From: Terriglobia bacterium
Lineage (GTDB): Bacteria > Acidobacteriota > Terriglobia > Bryobacterales > UBA6623
Assembly (NCBI GenBank): GCA_009841225.1
Contig: VXMF01000008.1
Location: 253,699 to 317,698, forward strand
Direction: 5' to 3'
Length of the DNA stretch: 64,000 nt
The notes beneath the pieces were generated by a model, which worked only from the letters and a program-made list of their open reading frames with translations, searched no databases and was not told the origin of the DNA. The translations under genes and the position numbers were made by a program. Shown in pieces: positions 8,344-17,513 of the stretch; position 1 is the first letter of the stretch, and every line of letters starts with the position of its first letter.

Positions 8344-10224
8344 GTGGGACTCAATCGGCATATCGCCCTGGGGTTGGCCATAGGCCTGCTCGGCTCCTGC
8401 GCGGCATTTGGACAAGGCCGGCGGCAGCTTTCGGAGAAGCAGCGCAGGCAACGCGAGATCCTGCGCTGGGAGCTGTTCCGCCCCGTGGTGCGCGGCAAGC
8501 ACGCGGCGGTTTCGGCCGGAACGCCCACCGTCACCCAAGTGACGATGCGCGTGTTGCAGGCCGGCGGCAACGCCGTTGACGCCGGAGTGGCCGCACTGCT
8601 GGCCGGAGCGGTCACCGAATTCTCGCACTTCGGTTTTGGCGGCGAAGCACCGCTGCTGATCCGCACGTCCGACGGGCGCGTTCACTCAATCGCAGGCGTG
8701 GGCACGGCGCCGGCCCTGATGACGATGGAGTTCTTCCTCAACCGGAAGAAAGATCCGCAACTGGAGCTGGAGGCCGCGCAGCGCGACCACAAGACCGGCC
8801 TGATCCCGTCTTACGGCACCATGCCAGCGCTCGTGCCGGGCATGGTCGACGCAGCCCTGCTGGCCCTGCAGCGCTTTGGCACGCAGTCATTCGCAGCAGT
8901 TGCAGAGCCGGCGGCCGCGCTGGCGCGAGAGCATCCCATCGACAGCATGCGCTCGCGGTCGATCGCCGAGGCAGGCTCGTTCCTGAGCCTGTTCCCCACC
9001 TCGCTGGCCGTGTACGCGCCTAACGCGCGCGCGCCGCGGCCCGGGGACTTGTTTCGCCAGCGCGACCTAGCCGAAACGATTCGGAGCATGATGCGGGCAG
9101 AGCGTGCCGCGCTCGATTCCGGCAAGTCTCGCGAGGGCGCCATCGATGCCGTGCGCGACTACTTCTACCGCGGGCCGATCGCGCGAGACATCGCAGATTT
9201 CGTCGAGAGCGATGGAGGACTGCTGCGGTACGAAGACTTTGCCGCGTTCCGGCTGGAGGTCGAGCGGCCGCTAGTGACCGAGTTTCACGGCTACGAGATC
9301 TACAAGTCTGACTTCTGGACGCAAGGCGCTGTCTTGCTACAGGCCCTGAACATTCTCGAGGGCTACGACCTGGAGGCGCTCGGCTGGAACACGCCAGCGT
9401 ACATCCATCACTTGGTGGAAGCCCTCAAGCTGGCATTCGCCGACCGCGACGCGTGGTACGCGGATCCCAAGTTCGTGTCGGTGCCCGCCGCATTGCTGAG
9501 CAAGGAATACGCCGGCGCCAGGCGGGCATTGATCAACCCGAAGCGCTCGTCGACCGAGTTTCGCCCGGGCAGGTTCGGGCGGCGCCAGCCAATGCATCCC
9601 TCGCGCCACGCGCGCCGGCGACCCCTGCCCGACGTGCTGGCTTCCAAGGACACCACGTCGATCAACATCGCCACCGCGGACGGCACGCTGTTCTCTGCCT
9701 CACCGTCGGGCGCTTGGATGCCCGCGGTGATCGCGGGAAGCACGGGCATACCGCTGACCCAGCGCGGCCACAGTTTCCTCACCGTGCGCGGCCATCCCAA
9801 CGTGGTCGAGCCGGGCAAGCGGCCGCGAATCACGCTGACGCCCACGTTGGTGACACGCCGGGGGGAGCCGTTCATGGCCCTCTCGACGCCGGGCGGCGAC
9901 CAGCAAGAGCAGGCCCTGCTCCAAGTGCTGCTGGCAGCGGTGGTCTTCAATTTCAACCCGCAGGCAGCGGTCGAAGCCCCGCGTTTCCAAAGCAAGCACC
10001 TGGTGTCGAGCTTCGACGACCATGCCATGGAACCCAACGTGCTGCTGCTTGACGAGCGGATGCCGTCGTTCGTCTTCGAAGATCTGGCCGTGCTCGGGCA
10101 TCAAGTCGAGCTGCGGCGCGCTCGCAACAGCGGCTCGGCGCCGACAGCGGTGAAGCTGCTGCGCAACGGAGTCATCGAGGCCGGCGCCGACCCCTACGCG
10201 TTTCGCTACGCCGCCGGCTGGTAA
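8344..10224 (+). CDS. ggt: Gamma-glutamyltransferase family protein (Ntn-hydrolase), exported
   Basis: The GTG at 8344 gives 626 residues with a signal peptide ('HIALGLAIGLLGSCAAFGQG'). The N-terminal 'AAVSAGTPTVTQVTMRVL' followed by 'GGNAVDAGVAA' is the family hallmark. The autoprocessing site is kept as 'KDTTSINIATADG' near residue 437, where the second Thr would become the N-terminal nucleophile of the small subunit. Near the C terminus come 'RITLTPTLVTRRGEPF' and 'STPGGDQQEQALLQ'. Members hydrolyse or transfer gamma-glutamyl groups of glutathione in the periplasm. The region around 'GFGGEAPLLIRTSDG' matches the substrate pocket only loosely, so the real substrate may differ. Confidence 0.85.
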   Translation: MGLNRHIALGLAIGLLGSCAAFGQGRRQLSEKQRRQREILRWELFRPVVRGKHAAVSAGTPTVTQVTMRVLQAGGNAVDAGVAALLAGAVTEFSHFGFGGEAPLLIRTSDGRVHSIAGVGTAPALMTMEFFLNRKKDPQLELEAAQRDHKTGLIPSYGTMPALVPGMVDAALLALQRFGTQSFAAVAEPAAALAREHPIDSMRSRSIAEAGSFLSLFPTSLAVYAPNARAPRPGDLFRQRDLAETIRSMMRAERAALDSGKSREGAIDAVRDYFYRGPIARDIADFVESDGGLLRYEDFAAFRLEVERPLVTEFHGYEIYKSDFWTQGAVLLQALNILEGYDLEALGWNTPAYIHHLVEALKLAFADRDAWYADPKFVSVPAALLSKEYAGARRALINPKRSSTEFRPGRFGRRQPMHPSRHARRRPLPDVLASKDTTSINIATADGTLFSASPSGAWMPAVIAGSTGIPLTQRGHSFLTVRGHPNVVEPGKRPRITLTPTLVTRRGEPFMALSTPGGDQQEQALLQVLLAAVVFNFNPQAAVEAPRFQSKHLVSSFDDHAMEPNVLLLDERMPSFVFEDLAVLGHQVELRRARNSGSAPTAVKLLRNGVIEAGADPYAFRYAAGW

Positions 10225-10261
10225 CTTGCTTCCCGCGATCCAATGCCAGAACAGCTGCGCT

Positions 10262-11767
10262 ATGATCCCGTCTCAGATGGCCACTAGGCGCGAATTCATC
10301 GGCGGGATCGGCGCCCTGCTGGGAGCGGTCGGCTGCGGCTCTCAGCAAGACCGCGAGCCGCGCATGAACGTCCTGTTCCTGTTCCCCGACCAGATGCGGG
10401 CGCAGGCGATGGGCTGCATGGGAAATCCAGACGTAAAGACCCCGAATCTGGACCGGCTCGCCGCCGAGGGCGTGCTGTTCCGCAATCACTTCGCCAACTC
10501 GCCGGTCTGCTGCCCGGCCCGCGCGATCATCCTGACCGGCAAATACGCGCACACCAACGGAATGATCGCCAACGATCTCCGCCTCCGCGAATCCGAGACC
10601 AGCCTCGCCGAGCTGTTCGCCGAGGCCGGCTACCGCACCGGCTTTGTCGGCAAGTGGCATCTGGACGGAGGCCCCCGCCAGCCGGGCTGGATTCCGCCTG
10701 GAGCGAGGCGGCAGGGGTTTGAATTCTGGGCCGCGAACGAAGTGAGCCACGCGCACTTCGACACGCAGTACTTCCGGGACGATCCCGAACCGATCCCGAT
10801 CAAGACCTTCGAAGCCTCGGTCTGGACTGATATCGGCGTTGAGTTCTTGCGTCAGACCAAGCAGGACGAACGTCCGTTCTTCCTGACGGTCCAAATGGGC
10901 CCGCCGCACGATCCATACATCGCTCCGGACGAATACATGGCTCTGTACGATCCGGACGCCATAGCGCTGCGGCCGAATTTCGACGGCGACACGAGCGATC
11001 GTGAACTGGTGCCGAGCCCCTATGTGGAGACTCCGGGCCGCAAGGAGATCGCCGCCTACTACGCGATGGTGACCGCGGTGGACGACCAAGTCGGAAGGAT
11101 TCTCGGCGAGTTGGACGAACTCGGACTGCGCGACAACACGATCGTCATCGTGTCTTCGGATCACGGCGACATGCTGGGCTCCCACGGGACGCGGCTGAAG
11201 CGAAAGCCCTGGGAGGAGTCGATTCGGGTGCCCGGCATCGTGCGGCATCCCGGAGCGCCGGCTGGACGCGAAACTGATGCGCTGTTCTCTCACGTGGACA
11301 TCGCACCGACCCTGCTCTCGCTTTGCGGGCTGCCCGTTCCGCCGGAAATGCAGGGAGCGAGCCTCGCTCCGGTGGTGCTCGGGCAGGCGGAGTCCGGACC
11401 GAGCGCGGCCTACTTTCAGATCTTCGGGCCGTTTCTAGCCGGTGGCGTGGAACGGGGCTGGCGCGGTCTGCGCACAGACCGCTTCATGTACGCCCGCACG
11501 AAGGACGCGCCGTGGGTCCTGTACGACCTTGAGGCTGATCCGTACGAGCTGAAGAATCTTGTCGCAGATCCGGAAGCCGGCCCGACGCTTGCCGAACTTG
11601 ATGCCGAACTAGCGCGCTGGATGGAAAAGACAGGTGATTCGTGGGACTTCGATTGGACGGCTCCGATCGAGGATGCCGGGCGACTCTACAAGCACGAGGC
11701 GTTCTACACGGTCGAGGACTTCTTCGAGTGGGCGGCCGAGAACCCCGAACTCGCGCAACTGCCGTGA
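10262..11767 (+). CDS. Exported formylglycine-dependent sulfatase
   Basis: I start at the ATG at 10262 (501 residues; an ATG at 10277 is also possible). Both put a Tat-like leader 'RREFIGGIGALLGAVGC' at the N terminus, with a possible lipobox Cys. The alkaline-phosphatase fold is shown by 'LFLFPDQMRAQAMGC' (metal Asp), the sulfatase signature C-x-P-x-R as 'CCPARAIILTGKY', 'GFVGKWHLDG' and 'VIVSSDHGDMLGSHG'. The Cys is the residue converted to formylglycine. The C-terminal 'PWVLYDLEADPYELKNL' is typical of choline-sulfatase/arylsulfatase-like enzymes. No formylglycine-generating enzyme is encoded in the window. Substrate unknown. Confidence 0.88.
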   Translation: MIPSQMATRREFIGGIGALLGAVGCGSQQDREPRMNVLFLFPDQMRAQAMGCMGNPDVKTPNLDRLAAEGVLFRNHFANSPVCCPARAIILTGKYAHTNGMIANDLRLRESETSLAELFAEAGYRTGFVGKWHLDGGPRQPGWIPPGARRQGFEFWAANEVSHAHFDTQYFRDDPEPIPIKTFEASVWTDIGVEFLRQTKQDERPFFLTVQMGPPHDPYIAPDEYMALYDPDAIALRPNFDGDTSDRELVPSPYVETPGRKEIAAYYAMVTAVDDQVGRILGELDELGLRDNTIVIVSSDHGDMLGSHGTRLKRKPWEESIRVPGIVRHPGAPAGRETDALFSHVDIAPTLLSLCGLPVPPEMQGASLAPVVLGQAESGPSAAYFQIFGPFLAGGVERGWRGLRTDRFMYARTKDAPWVLYDLEADPYELKNLVADPEAGPTLAELDAELARWMEKTGDSWDFDWTAPIEDAGRLYKHEAFYTVEDFFEWAAENPELAQLP

Positions 11768-11967
11768 AAGGGATTCCATCGGAAGTACTCGCCCGCCGGA
11801 ATCCAAGCATCATAGACACATTCGATCCAACCTGAGCCGAGGAAAGCTCTGGTTCGAACGCTTGACCGCCGGCCGAGAAAGCCCCGTCAGAATCCGGTCG
11901 GCTGGGCTCGTGGCCGGCGTGCCCCGAGGCCACATGGCGCCTCCCACCCAAGCGTTATGATGTTGCG

Positions 11968-13566
11968 ATGCTGCCTTCCGAGCAGATTGGCCGACGCGAG
12001 TTCTTGCAACGTTGTGGCTCGGCTGCGGCCGTAGCGGCTACAGGCTGCTCCCGGCAGGCTTCCGAACCGACTCACAAGCAGCCCAACATCGTAATGATCA
12101 TGTCGGACGACATGGGCTATTCGGACCTTGGTTGCTACGGCGGGGAGATCGAGACGCCGAATCTGGACCGGCTTGCCGCCCAGGGCCTGCGCTTCACTCG
12201 CTACTACACCAACAACATGTGCGTGCCGACCCGAGCTTCGCTGATGAGCGGCTGCTACACGACGAAGGCACTCAGCGCTGGCGACTCTGGCAACAGCATT
12301 TCGCAGGATGTCGTCAGCCTGGCAGAGGTTCTGCGCAGTGGCGGCTATTCAACGTACATGAGCGGTAAGTGGCACCTGTCAAACGCGGGCGAACACGCCA
12401 GCCTGCCCTGCCAGCGCGGCTTCGACAGGTTCTTCGGCACGACGCTGGGGGCCTGCAGCTTCTGGACGCCGGCCTCGCTGATGCTCGACAACGAGCCAGC
12501 CGAACGCCTCTATCTGGACCCGGACTTCTACTACACGGACGCCACTACCGACTACGCCGCGGACTTCATGCGCGACGGTCTGGCCAAGGACGCGCCGTTT
12601 TTCCTCTATGTGGCCTACACTGCGGCACACTGGCCGCTGCATGCCTTTGAAAGCGATATCGCCCGCTATCAAGGCCGTTATGCGCAGGGCTGGGACACGC
12701 TCCGAGCGGACCGGCATGCACGCATGCTGGAGATCGGCTCGGTCAACCCCGCTTGGGAACTATCGCCGCGGAATCCGCAGGTTCCGGCTTGGTCGGACGA
12801 GCCCCACAAGGCTTGGCAGCAGCGCCGCATGGAGGTTTATGCCGCACAGATCACGCGCATGGACGCCGGCATCGGCAAGCTGCTGGACCTGTTGGAGCAA
12901 TCCGGCGAGGCGGACAACACGCTCGTGGTCTTCCAGATTGACAACGGCGGGTGCCACGTCGAGTACGAGACCGACCGCAAGGGGCCATATCTGCCGGAGC
13001 GCACGCGCGATGGTCGCCCGGTCATTCCCGGCAATGTCCCTGATGTGATGCCTGGCCCCGAGGACACCTACCAGAGCTACGGGTACGGCTGGGCGAATGC
13101 TTCCAACACACCTTTCCGGCTCTACAAGCAGCATGATCACGAGGGCGGGATCAACGTGCCGCTGATCGCACGCTGGCCGGCTGTTATCGAGCCTGGCGGG
13201 ATGACCGACCAGCTGGCGCACGTGATCGACCTGATGCCGACGTTCGTTGACGCCGCCGGACTCCAGCAGCCCTCTGAGTTCCAGCAACGAGCGGTCCACT
13301 CGCCCGACGGCAGAAGCCTGCGGCCGGTCTTCGAGGGCAACTCCCGCGCGCCCGCTTCGGAACTGTACTGGAAATGGAGCCGCGGCCGGGCGATCAGGCA
13401 GGGGCAGTGGAAGCTCGTCGCAGTGCGCGAGCGCCCGTGGGAGTTGTACGACATCGAGCGGGACGGGACAGAGTTGCACGACTTGGCCGCTGATCATCCC
13501 GATCGAGTCAGCAAGATGGCGCAGCTTTGGGACAAGTGGGCTGCAGGCCCGCCGCCGCTGTCCTAG
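11968..13566 (+). CDS. Exported arylsulfatase-type sulfatase
   Basis: This 532-residue protein begins with a Tat leader ('GRREFLQRCGSAAAVAATGC', Cys possibly lipidated). It has 'NIVMIMSDDMGYSDLGCYG' (metal-binding Asp pair), the signature 'CVPTRASLMSG' (C-x-P-x-R), 'MSGKWHLSNAG' and 'VVFQIDNGGCHVE'. The C-terminal domain ends with 'RERPWELYDIERDGTELHDL'. Its domain plan is that of arylsulfatase A-like enzymes acting on sulfated glycans in the periplasm or at the surface. It follows another sulfatase gene by 200 bases on the same strand, but the two proteins differ enough that they are not a recent duplication. Confidence 0.9.
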   Translation: MLPSEQIGRREFLQRCGSAAAVAATGCSRQASEPTHKQPNIVMIMSDDMGYSDLGCYGGEIETPNLDRLAAQGLRFTRYYTNNMCVPTRASLMSGCYTTKALSAGDSGNSISQDVVSLAEVLRSGGYSTYMSGKWHLSNAGEHASLPCQRGFDRFFGTTLGACSFWTPASLMLDNEPAERLYLDPDFYYTDATTDYAADFMRDGLAKDAPFFLYVAYTAAHWPLHAFESDIARYQGRYAQGWDTLRADRHARMLEIGSVNPAWELSPRNPQVPAWSDEPHKAWQQRRMEVYAAQITRMDAGIGKLLDLLEQSGEADNTLVVFQIDNGGCHVEYETDRKGPYLPERTRDGRPVIPGNVPDVMPGPEDTYQSYGYGWANASNTPFRLYKQHDHEGGINVPLIARWPAVIEPGGMTDQLAHVIDLMPTFVDAAGLQQPSEFQQRAVHSPDGRSLRPVFEGNSRAPASELYWKWSRGRAIRQGQWKLVAVRERPWELYDIERDGTELHDLAADHPDRVSKMAQLWDKWAAGPPPLS

Positions 13567-13673
13567 CGCTGGGGCTAAGATGGGAATAGCCGCGGTACCC
13601 AGTTCCTGGGGATTCCTGCGCTGAGCCGCTCCTCCTGCCCGCCCGGGATCGCCGGGCACCTACCGGAATACCC

Positions 13674-14999
13674 ATGTCGAACCTAGCAGTCTTAGGCCTC
13701 CAGTGGGGCGACGAGGGCAAGGGCAAGCTGATCGACCTGGCGGCCGAGCACTACGACGTGGTGGTTCGCTGCCAAGGCGGCAACAATGCCGGCCATACGG
13801 TACAGGTCGGCGAACGTGTCTACAAGCTCTCGCTGATCCCGAGCGGCGTTCTGAGACCGGGCAAGATCGGGGTGGTCGGCAACGGAGTGGTGATCAATCC
13901 GGAGGCTCTGCTCAGCGAGATCGATACTCTCCGCTCGCTGGACGTGGACGTGGAATCGAACCTGCTGGTGAGCAACCGCGCTCATGTTGTGTTCCCCTAC
14001 CACCCGATGCTAGAGCGCTCGTCCGAGGCATCGCCCGGCAAGCGGCGCATCGGCACGACTTCCCGCGGCATCGGCCCTTGCTATGAAGACAAGGTTGCGC
14101 GGCGGGGGATTCGCGTGGCCGAGCTGCTGTCGCCAACCCACTTCCCGGACCGCTTCCGGGCGATGGCGGCTGAAAAGTCCGCAGTGGCGGAGGCCTTGGG
14201 CGTTCACGAGCCCTGGGACGTGGAGGCTGCGCTAGCGCGCTACCAAGAACTCGCCGAGCGCATGCGTCCGTTCGTGACTGACACCGGAAAGTACCTCAAC
14301 CAAGCGATCCAAGACGGAAAGCGCCTGCTCTTCGAGGGGGCGCAGGCCACGATGCTCGACATCGACTTCGGCACATACCCGTACCTGACCTCTTCAAACG
14401 CGACCGCAGGCGGACTGTGCACGGGATCCGGGGTTTCGCCACGATTCCTGCATCACATCGTCGGAGTGGCCAAGGCTTACGCCACGCGCGTCGGCGAGGG
14501 CCCGTTCGCAACTGAAGCGCACGGTCCGGCGGGAGACGATCTCAGGGAGGCCGGAGCCGAGTACGGTACGGTGACCGGACGTCCGCGGCGCTGCGGCTGG
14601 TTCGACATCCCTCTGCTGCGGTACGCTCACGCGATCAACCACCTGTCTTCCTTGTTCATCACCAAGCTGGACGTGCTCGACCATCTGGATACGGTTCCTG
14701 TTTGCACCGGCTACCGTTACAAGGGAGCGACGCTCGACTGGATGCCCGCGATCGCCGAAGAGTATGCGGAGGTCGAGCCGGTCTACGAGGAACTGCCTGG
14801 CTGGAGCAGTCCCACAGCGGGAATCACTGAATTCGAGCAGCTGCCCCCTGCCGCCAAGGACTACATCGCCTTCTTGGAGGATCGTCTCGAGATGGAGATC
14901 GGAGGCGTATCGACAGGCCCGAAACGCGAGGAATCGATCATCCGCGAGGGTTCGATTCTCGCGCGCGTAACAGTTGCGCCGGACACGGCGCGTCCCTGA
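13674..14999 (+). CDS. purA: Adenylosuccinate synthetase
   Basis: This 441-residue enzyme makes adenylosuccinate from IMP, aspartate and GTP in AMP synthesis. The N-terminal 'LQWGDEGKGKLIDLAAE' is the GTP P-loop with the catalytic Asp, 'GGNNAGHTV' holds the catalytic His, 'GTTSRGIGPCYEDKVARRG' is the IMP loop, and 'FEGAQATMLDIDFGTYP' and 'TGRPRRCGWFD' complete the family. The length is normal (about 430). The ATG at 13674 matches the family N terminus exactly. It converges with the Tes-family gene across a 164-base gap. Confidence 0.97.
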   Translation: MSNLAVLGLQWGDEGKGKLIDLAAEHYDVVVRCQGGNNAGHTVQVGERVYKLSLIPSGVLRPGKIGVVGNGVVINPEALLSEIDTLRSLDVDVESNLLVSNRAHVVFPYHPMLERSSEASPGKRRIGTTSRGIGPCYEDKVARRGIRVAELLSPTHFPDRFRAMAAEKSAVAEALGVHEPWDVEAALARYQELAERMRPFVTDTGKYLNQAIQDGKRLLFEGAQATMLDIDFGTYPYLTSSNATAGGLCTGSGVSPRFLHHIVGVAKAYATRVGEGPFATEAHGPAGDDLREAGAEYGTVTGRPRRCGWFDIPLLRYAHAINHLSSLFITKLDVLDHLDTVPVCTGYRYKGATLDWMPAIAEEYAEVEPVYEELPGWSSPTAGITEFEQLPPAAKDYIAFLEDRLEMEIGGVSTGPKREESIIREGSILARVTVAPDTARP

Positions 15000-15163
15000 T
15001 TTAGCGGAACGCTTCCCGGCCGCTATCTGCCGCAAGTCGGGGCCAGCCGTATGGCTGCGGAAAGTTCGGGCAGCGGACCATCGCCCCGGGCGACAGCATT
15101 CGACCGTTGCATGCCAAGCGGTGAGGCCCGACTGAGGCGCCGCCGCAAAGCCCTTCCGACGCG

Positions 15164-17269
15164 CTAGTCGCCGCTGGTGCCAACCGTCTCGCGGGGCGTC
15201 TCGGAAGACCCGGCGATCTGGACCAAGGCCGGCGCCGCGGGCTCCTTGAGAACGTCCTGGCGGTACATCTTCATCAGCCGCGCTTCCTCCTCGGCCGACA
15301 GCTTTCGGTCGCGCGCGCCGCTCGCGGGCAGCGCTTCGCCGGTTGCCTCCGCCTCGCGGAGCTTCTGGTCGCGCGCCGCAATCTTCTCTTCGCGGGCATT
15401 CTGCGGGCCCTCCGAGACTTGCGCGCCGCGCGCCGCATGCTCGGCGTTGATGTGGAGCGTCTCGGGCAGCTGGGTGATCTCATCAACCTTGCGGCCGCCG
15501 GCATAGATCTTGTGGCGGCCGTGCTCGCCGTACCAGTTCGAGAGCGTGGCGGTCATATGCATCTTCTCGATGATGTTGCGCCAGCCGATGCCCGTGTTGT
15601 AGGCGCAGAAGGAGATCTCGCCCTCTTGCGTGCCGTACGGGATCACGCACATCTCGGTGCGCCGGAAGTCGTAGTTGAACAGATCCTGGAACCACATGCC
15701 CGCCACGAATAGGAAGTTCCACGGATCGTTCCGCCGGGCCGTGCCCTTGCCGTAGCTCTTGCCGCTTAGCGAGAACGACTTGTCGAACTTCTTCAGTAAG
15801 TCGAACATCGAGAAGTCCTTGGGCGCCTTCGCCGGGTTGTAGTTCTTCAACAGCGCGAACGCCATCTGGACATTGGTCGCCAGCTTGCCCCGGCCGGAGT
15901 CGGTGACGCGCCGGATGTCCTGCACGAACTGCGGCACGTTGATGAACTCCGCCACGGGCGACATGTCCTTGGTCTTCTTGTTGATCATCAAGGCGGTGCC
16001 GACGCCGCAGTTGGGGTGGCAGCCGCAGCTGACTTGGCCCCACTGGGCCTGCGGCCCGTGCGCCAAGTCGGCCGCGTCGACGAAGCTGCCCATCACGGAG
16101 ATGGGGAACCAGTCGCGCGTCGGCTCGGTGATGCCGACCTGCTTCTTGACGTCGTGCGCCAGGTGGCTCAGCGTATAGCGCTGGCGCATGCGGCGCTCGT
16201 CGGTGATCTCCTCGTCACGTCCGGTGAACGACACCGGCTGGAAGGCGATGAAGGCGATCCGGCCGGGGTTGTCCCTGGCGAACTGGATGATCGGGCCGAC
16301 CTCCTCGTTGTTGACGTTATTGACCAGCGTGGTCACCAGCACGATCTCGATGCCGGCGTCGTGCATGTTCTCGATCGCCTTGATCTTGACGTCGAACAGA
16401 TTGCCGATCTTGCGGTGCTGGTTCGGCTCGTTGCCGATGCCGTCGAACTGCAGGTAGGCGTAGCGCATGCCCGCGTCAGCGGCGGCTTCGGCGAACTCGC
16501 GGTTCTTGGCAAACTCGATACCGTTGGTCGCGGCCTGGACCGAGTTGTAGCCGATCTGACGGCAGTACTGCACGGCCTTGAGGAAGTACGGCGACATCGT
16601 CGGCTCGCCGCCCGAGAACTGCACCGACATCTGGCGGCGCGGCTTGATCTTGATGGCGTTGTCGAGAATCGTCTTGATCTCTTCCCACTCCAGTTCGTGG
16701 ACGAAGCCGACCTGGTTGGCGTCCATGAAGCACGGGTCGCACATCATGTTGCAGCGGTTGGTGAGATCGACGGTCAGCACCGCCCCGCGGCCGAACTTGA
16801 CGCTAGAAGAGCCGTGGTTGTGCAGTTCCTCGTCGTTGTGGGCGCGGATATCGCGTCCGGGGAACTGGGCCTCGATGTGCTCCAAGAACTTGGCGTCGAT
16901 CGCCATCACATCTTCGGTCTTGCCGTGGATGGGGCATTCCTTGACCATCCAGATCTCGTTGCCGCGCTGCACGATGGTGGCCTTGACCTCGCCGACCTTC
17001 TCAGTCTTGAGAATGGAATAGTCCACCTCGCCGCTGAGGATCACCTCGCGAGCCTCGCGCACGCACTTCGGACACAGCGAGTCGGTCTCCCGCGGCCAGC
17101 CCAGCGGCGGCTTGCTCTTCTCCCACGACTTGAGCATGGGCTTCTCGGACCAAGCGGGCGTGAAAGCAGGGTTGGCCTCCTTGCGCGCGTCCAACTTGCG
17201 CGCCACCTTCCAGCCAGCGCGCGCGACCTCGGTCAGGCCTCGTTCGAAATACTTCACCGGTCGTTGCAC
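15164..17269 (-). CDS. Radical SAM protein of the tetraether / membrane-spanning lipid synthase (Tes) family
   Basis: The protein has 701 residues. A rubredoxin-like N-terminal pair (C66-x2-C69 in 'CPKC', then C112/H115 in 'CPIHG') precedes a radical SAM core with C173-x3-C177-x2-C180 ('NRCNMMCDPC') and SAM motif 'FSGGEPT' (218-224). Next come 'LQFDGIGNEP', 'FQPVSFTGR' (343-351) and a further Cys group 'SCGCHPNCGVGTAL' (C415, C417, C421) that resembles the CHPHCG motif of archaeal Tes (MJ0619). 'CVIPYGTQEGEISFCAYN' follows. Tes joins lipid tails by C-C bonds between sp3 carbons to give membrane-spanning lipids; bacterial relatives are proposed to make iso-diabolic-acid-type lipids. N- and C-terminal extensions (residues 1-60 and about 610-701, the latter charged) exceed the archaeal form. 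Family membership is strong; function here is inferred. Confidence 0.75.
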   Translation of the reverse strand: MQRPVKYFERGLTEVARAGWKVARKLDARKEANPAFTPAWSEKPMLKSWEKSKPPLGWPRETDSLCPKCVREAREVILSGEVDYSILKTEKVGEVKATIVQRGNEIWMVKECPIHGKTEDVMAIDAKFLEHIEAQFPGRDIRAHNDEELHNHGSSSVKFGRGAVLTVDLTNRCNMMCDPCFMDANQVGFVHELEWEEIKTILDNAIKIKPRRQMSVQFSGGEPTMSPYFLKAVQYCRQIGYNSVQAATNGIEFAKNREFAEAAADAGMRYAYLQFDGIGNEPNQHRKIGNLFDVKIKAIENMHDAGIEIVLVTTLVNNVNNEEVGPIIQFARDNPGRIAFIAFQPVSFTGRDEEITDERRMRQRYTLSHLAHDVKKQVGITEPTRDWFPISVMGSFVDAADLAHGPQAQWGQVSCGCHPNCGVGTALMINKKTKDMSPVAEFINVPQFVQDIRRVTDSGRGKLATNVQMAFALLKNYNPAKAPKDFSMFDLLKKFDKSFSLSGKSYGKGTARRNDPWNFLFVAGMWFQDLFNYDFRRTEMCVIPYGTQEGEISFCAYNTGIGWRNIIEKMHMTATLSNWYGEHGRHKIYAGGRKVDEITQLPETLHINAEHAARGAQVSEGPQNAREEKIAARDQKLREAEATGEALPASGARDRKLSAEEEARLMKMYRQDVLKEPAAPALVQIAGSSETPRETVGTSGD

Positions 17270-17347
17270 GGGCGTCTCCTCGCTCAGATTCTCTCGTAGC
17301 TATACCCAGCCGATTCGGCCCATTGCGCCGACAAGCTAGGGGGACCC

Positions 17348-17368
17348 GTTGCCGGTCAATCCGGCAAC
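17348..17368. repeat. Perfect 8-bp inverted repeat in the Tes/queG divergent region
   Basis: GTTGCCGG, a five-base loop (tcaat) and CCGGCAAC form a perfect hairpin or an operator-like palindrome. It lies 79 bases upstream of the Tes-family start (reverse strand) and 146 bases before queG, so it is placed to regulate either gene. No run of T follows, which argues against a terminator. Confidence 0.4.
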
Positions 17369-17513
17369 AGAGTCATGCCAAGGTTAATTGTCCATACGCT
17401 CCTAGGCTGGCGCAACCGAGAATCCGCGCAAATTTCCGAATCGCAAGAATCGGCAGCTCTATGGCAGTATTGTGGGCTGAACGGCGGTCTAACGGCAGCT
17501 GCAGTGCGACGGC

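Noticed and set aside
16016..17299. A long open frame (427 codons) on the + strand opposite the Tes-family gene
   Set aside because: It is the complement of a well-supported radical SAM gene. Its product is low-complexity Leu/Asp/Val/Arg-rich and has no family match; such frames arise from high GC.
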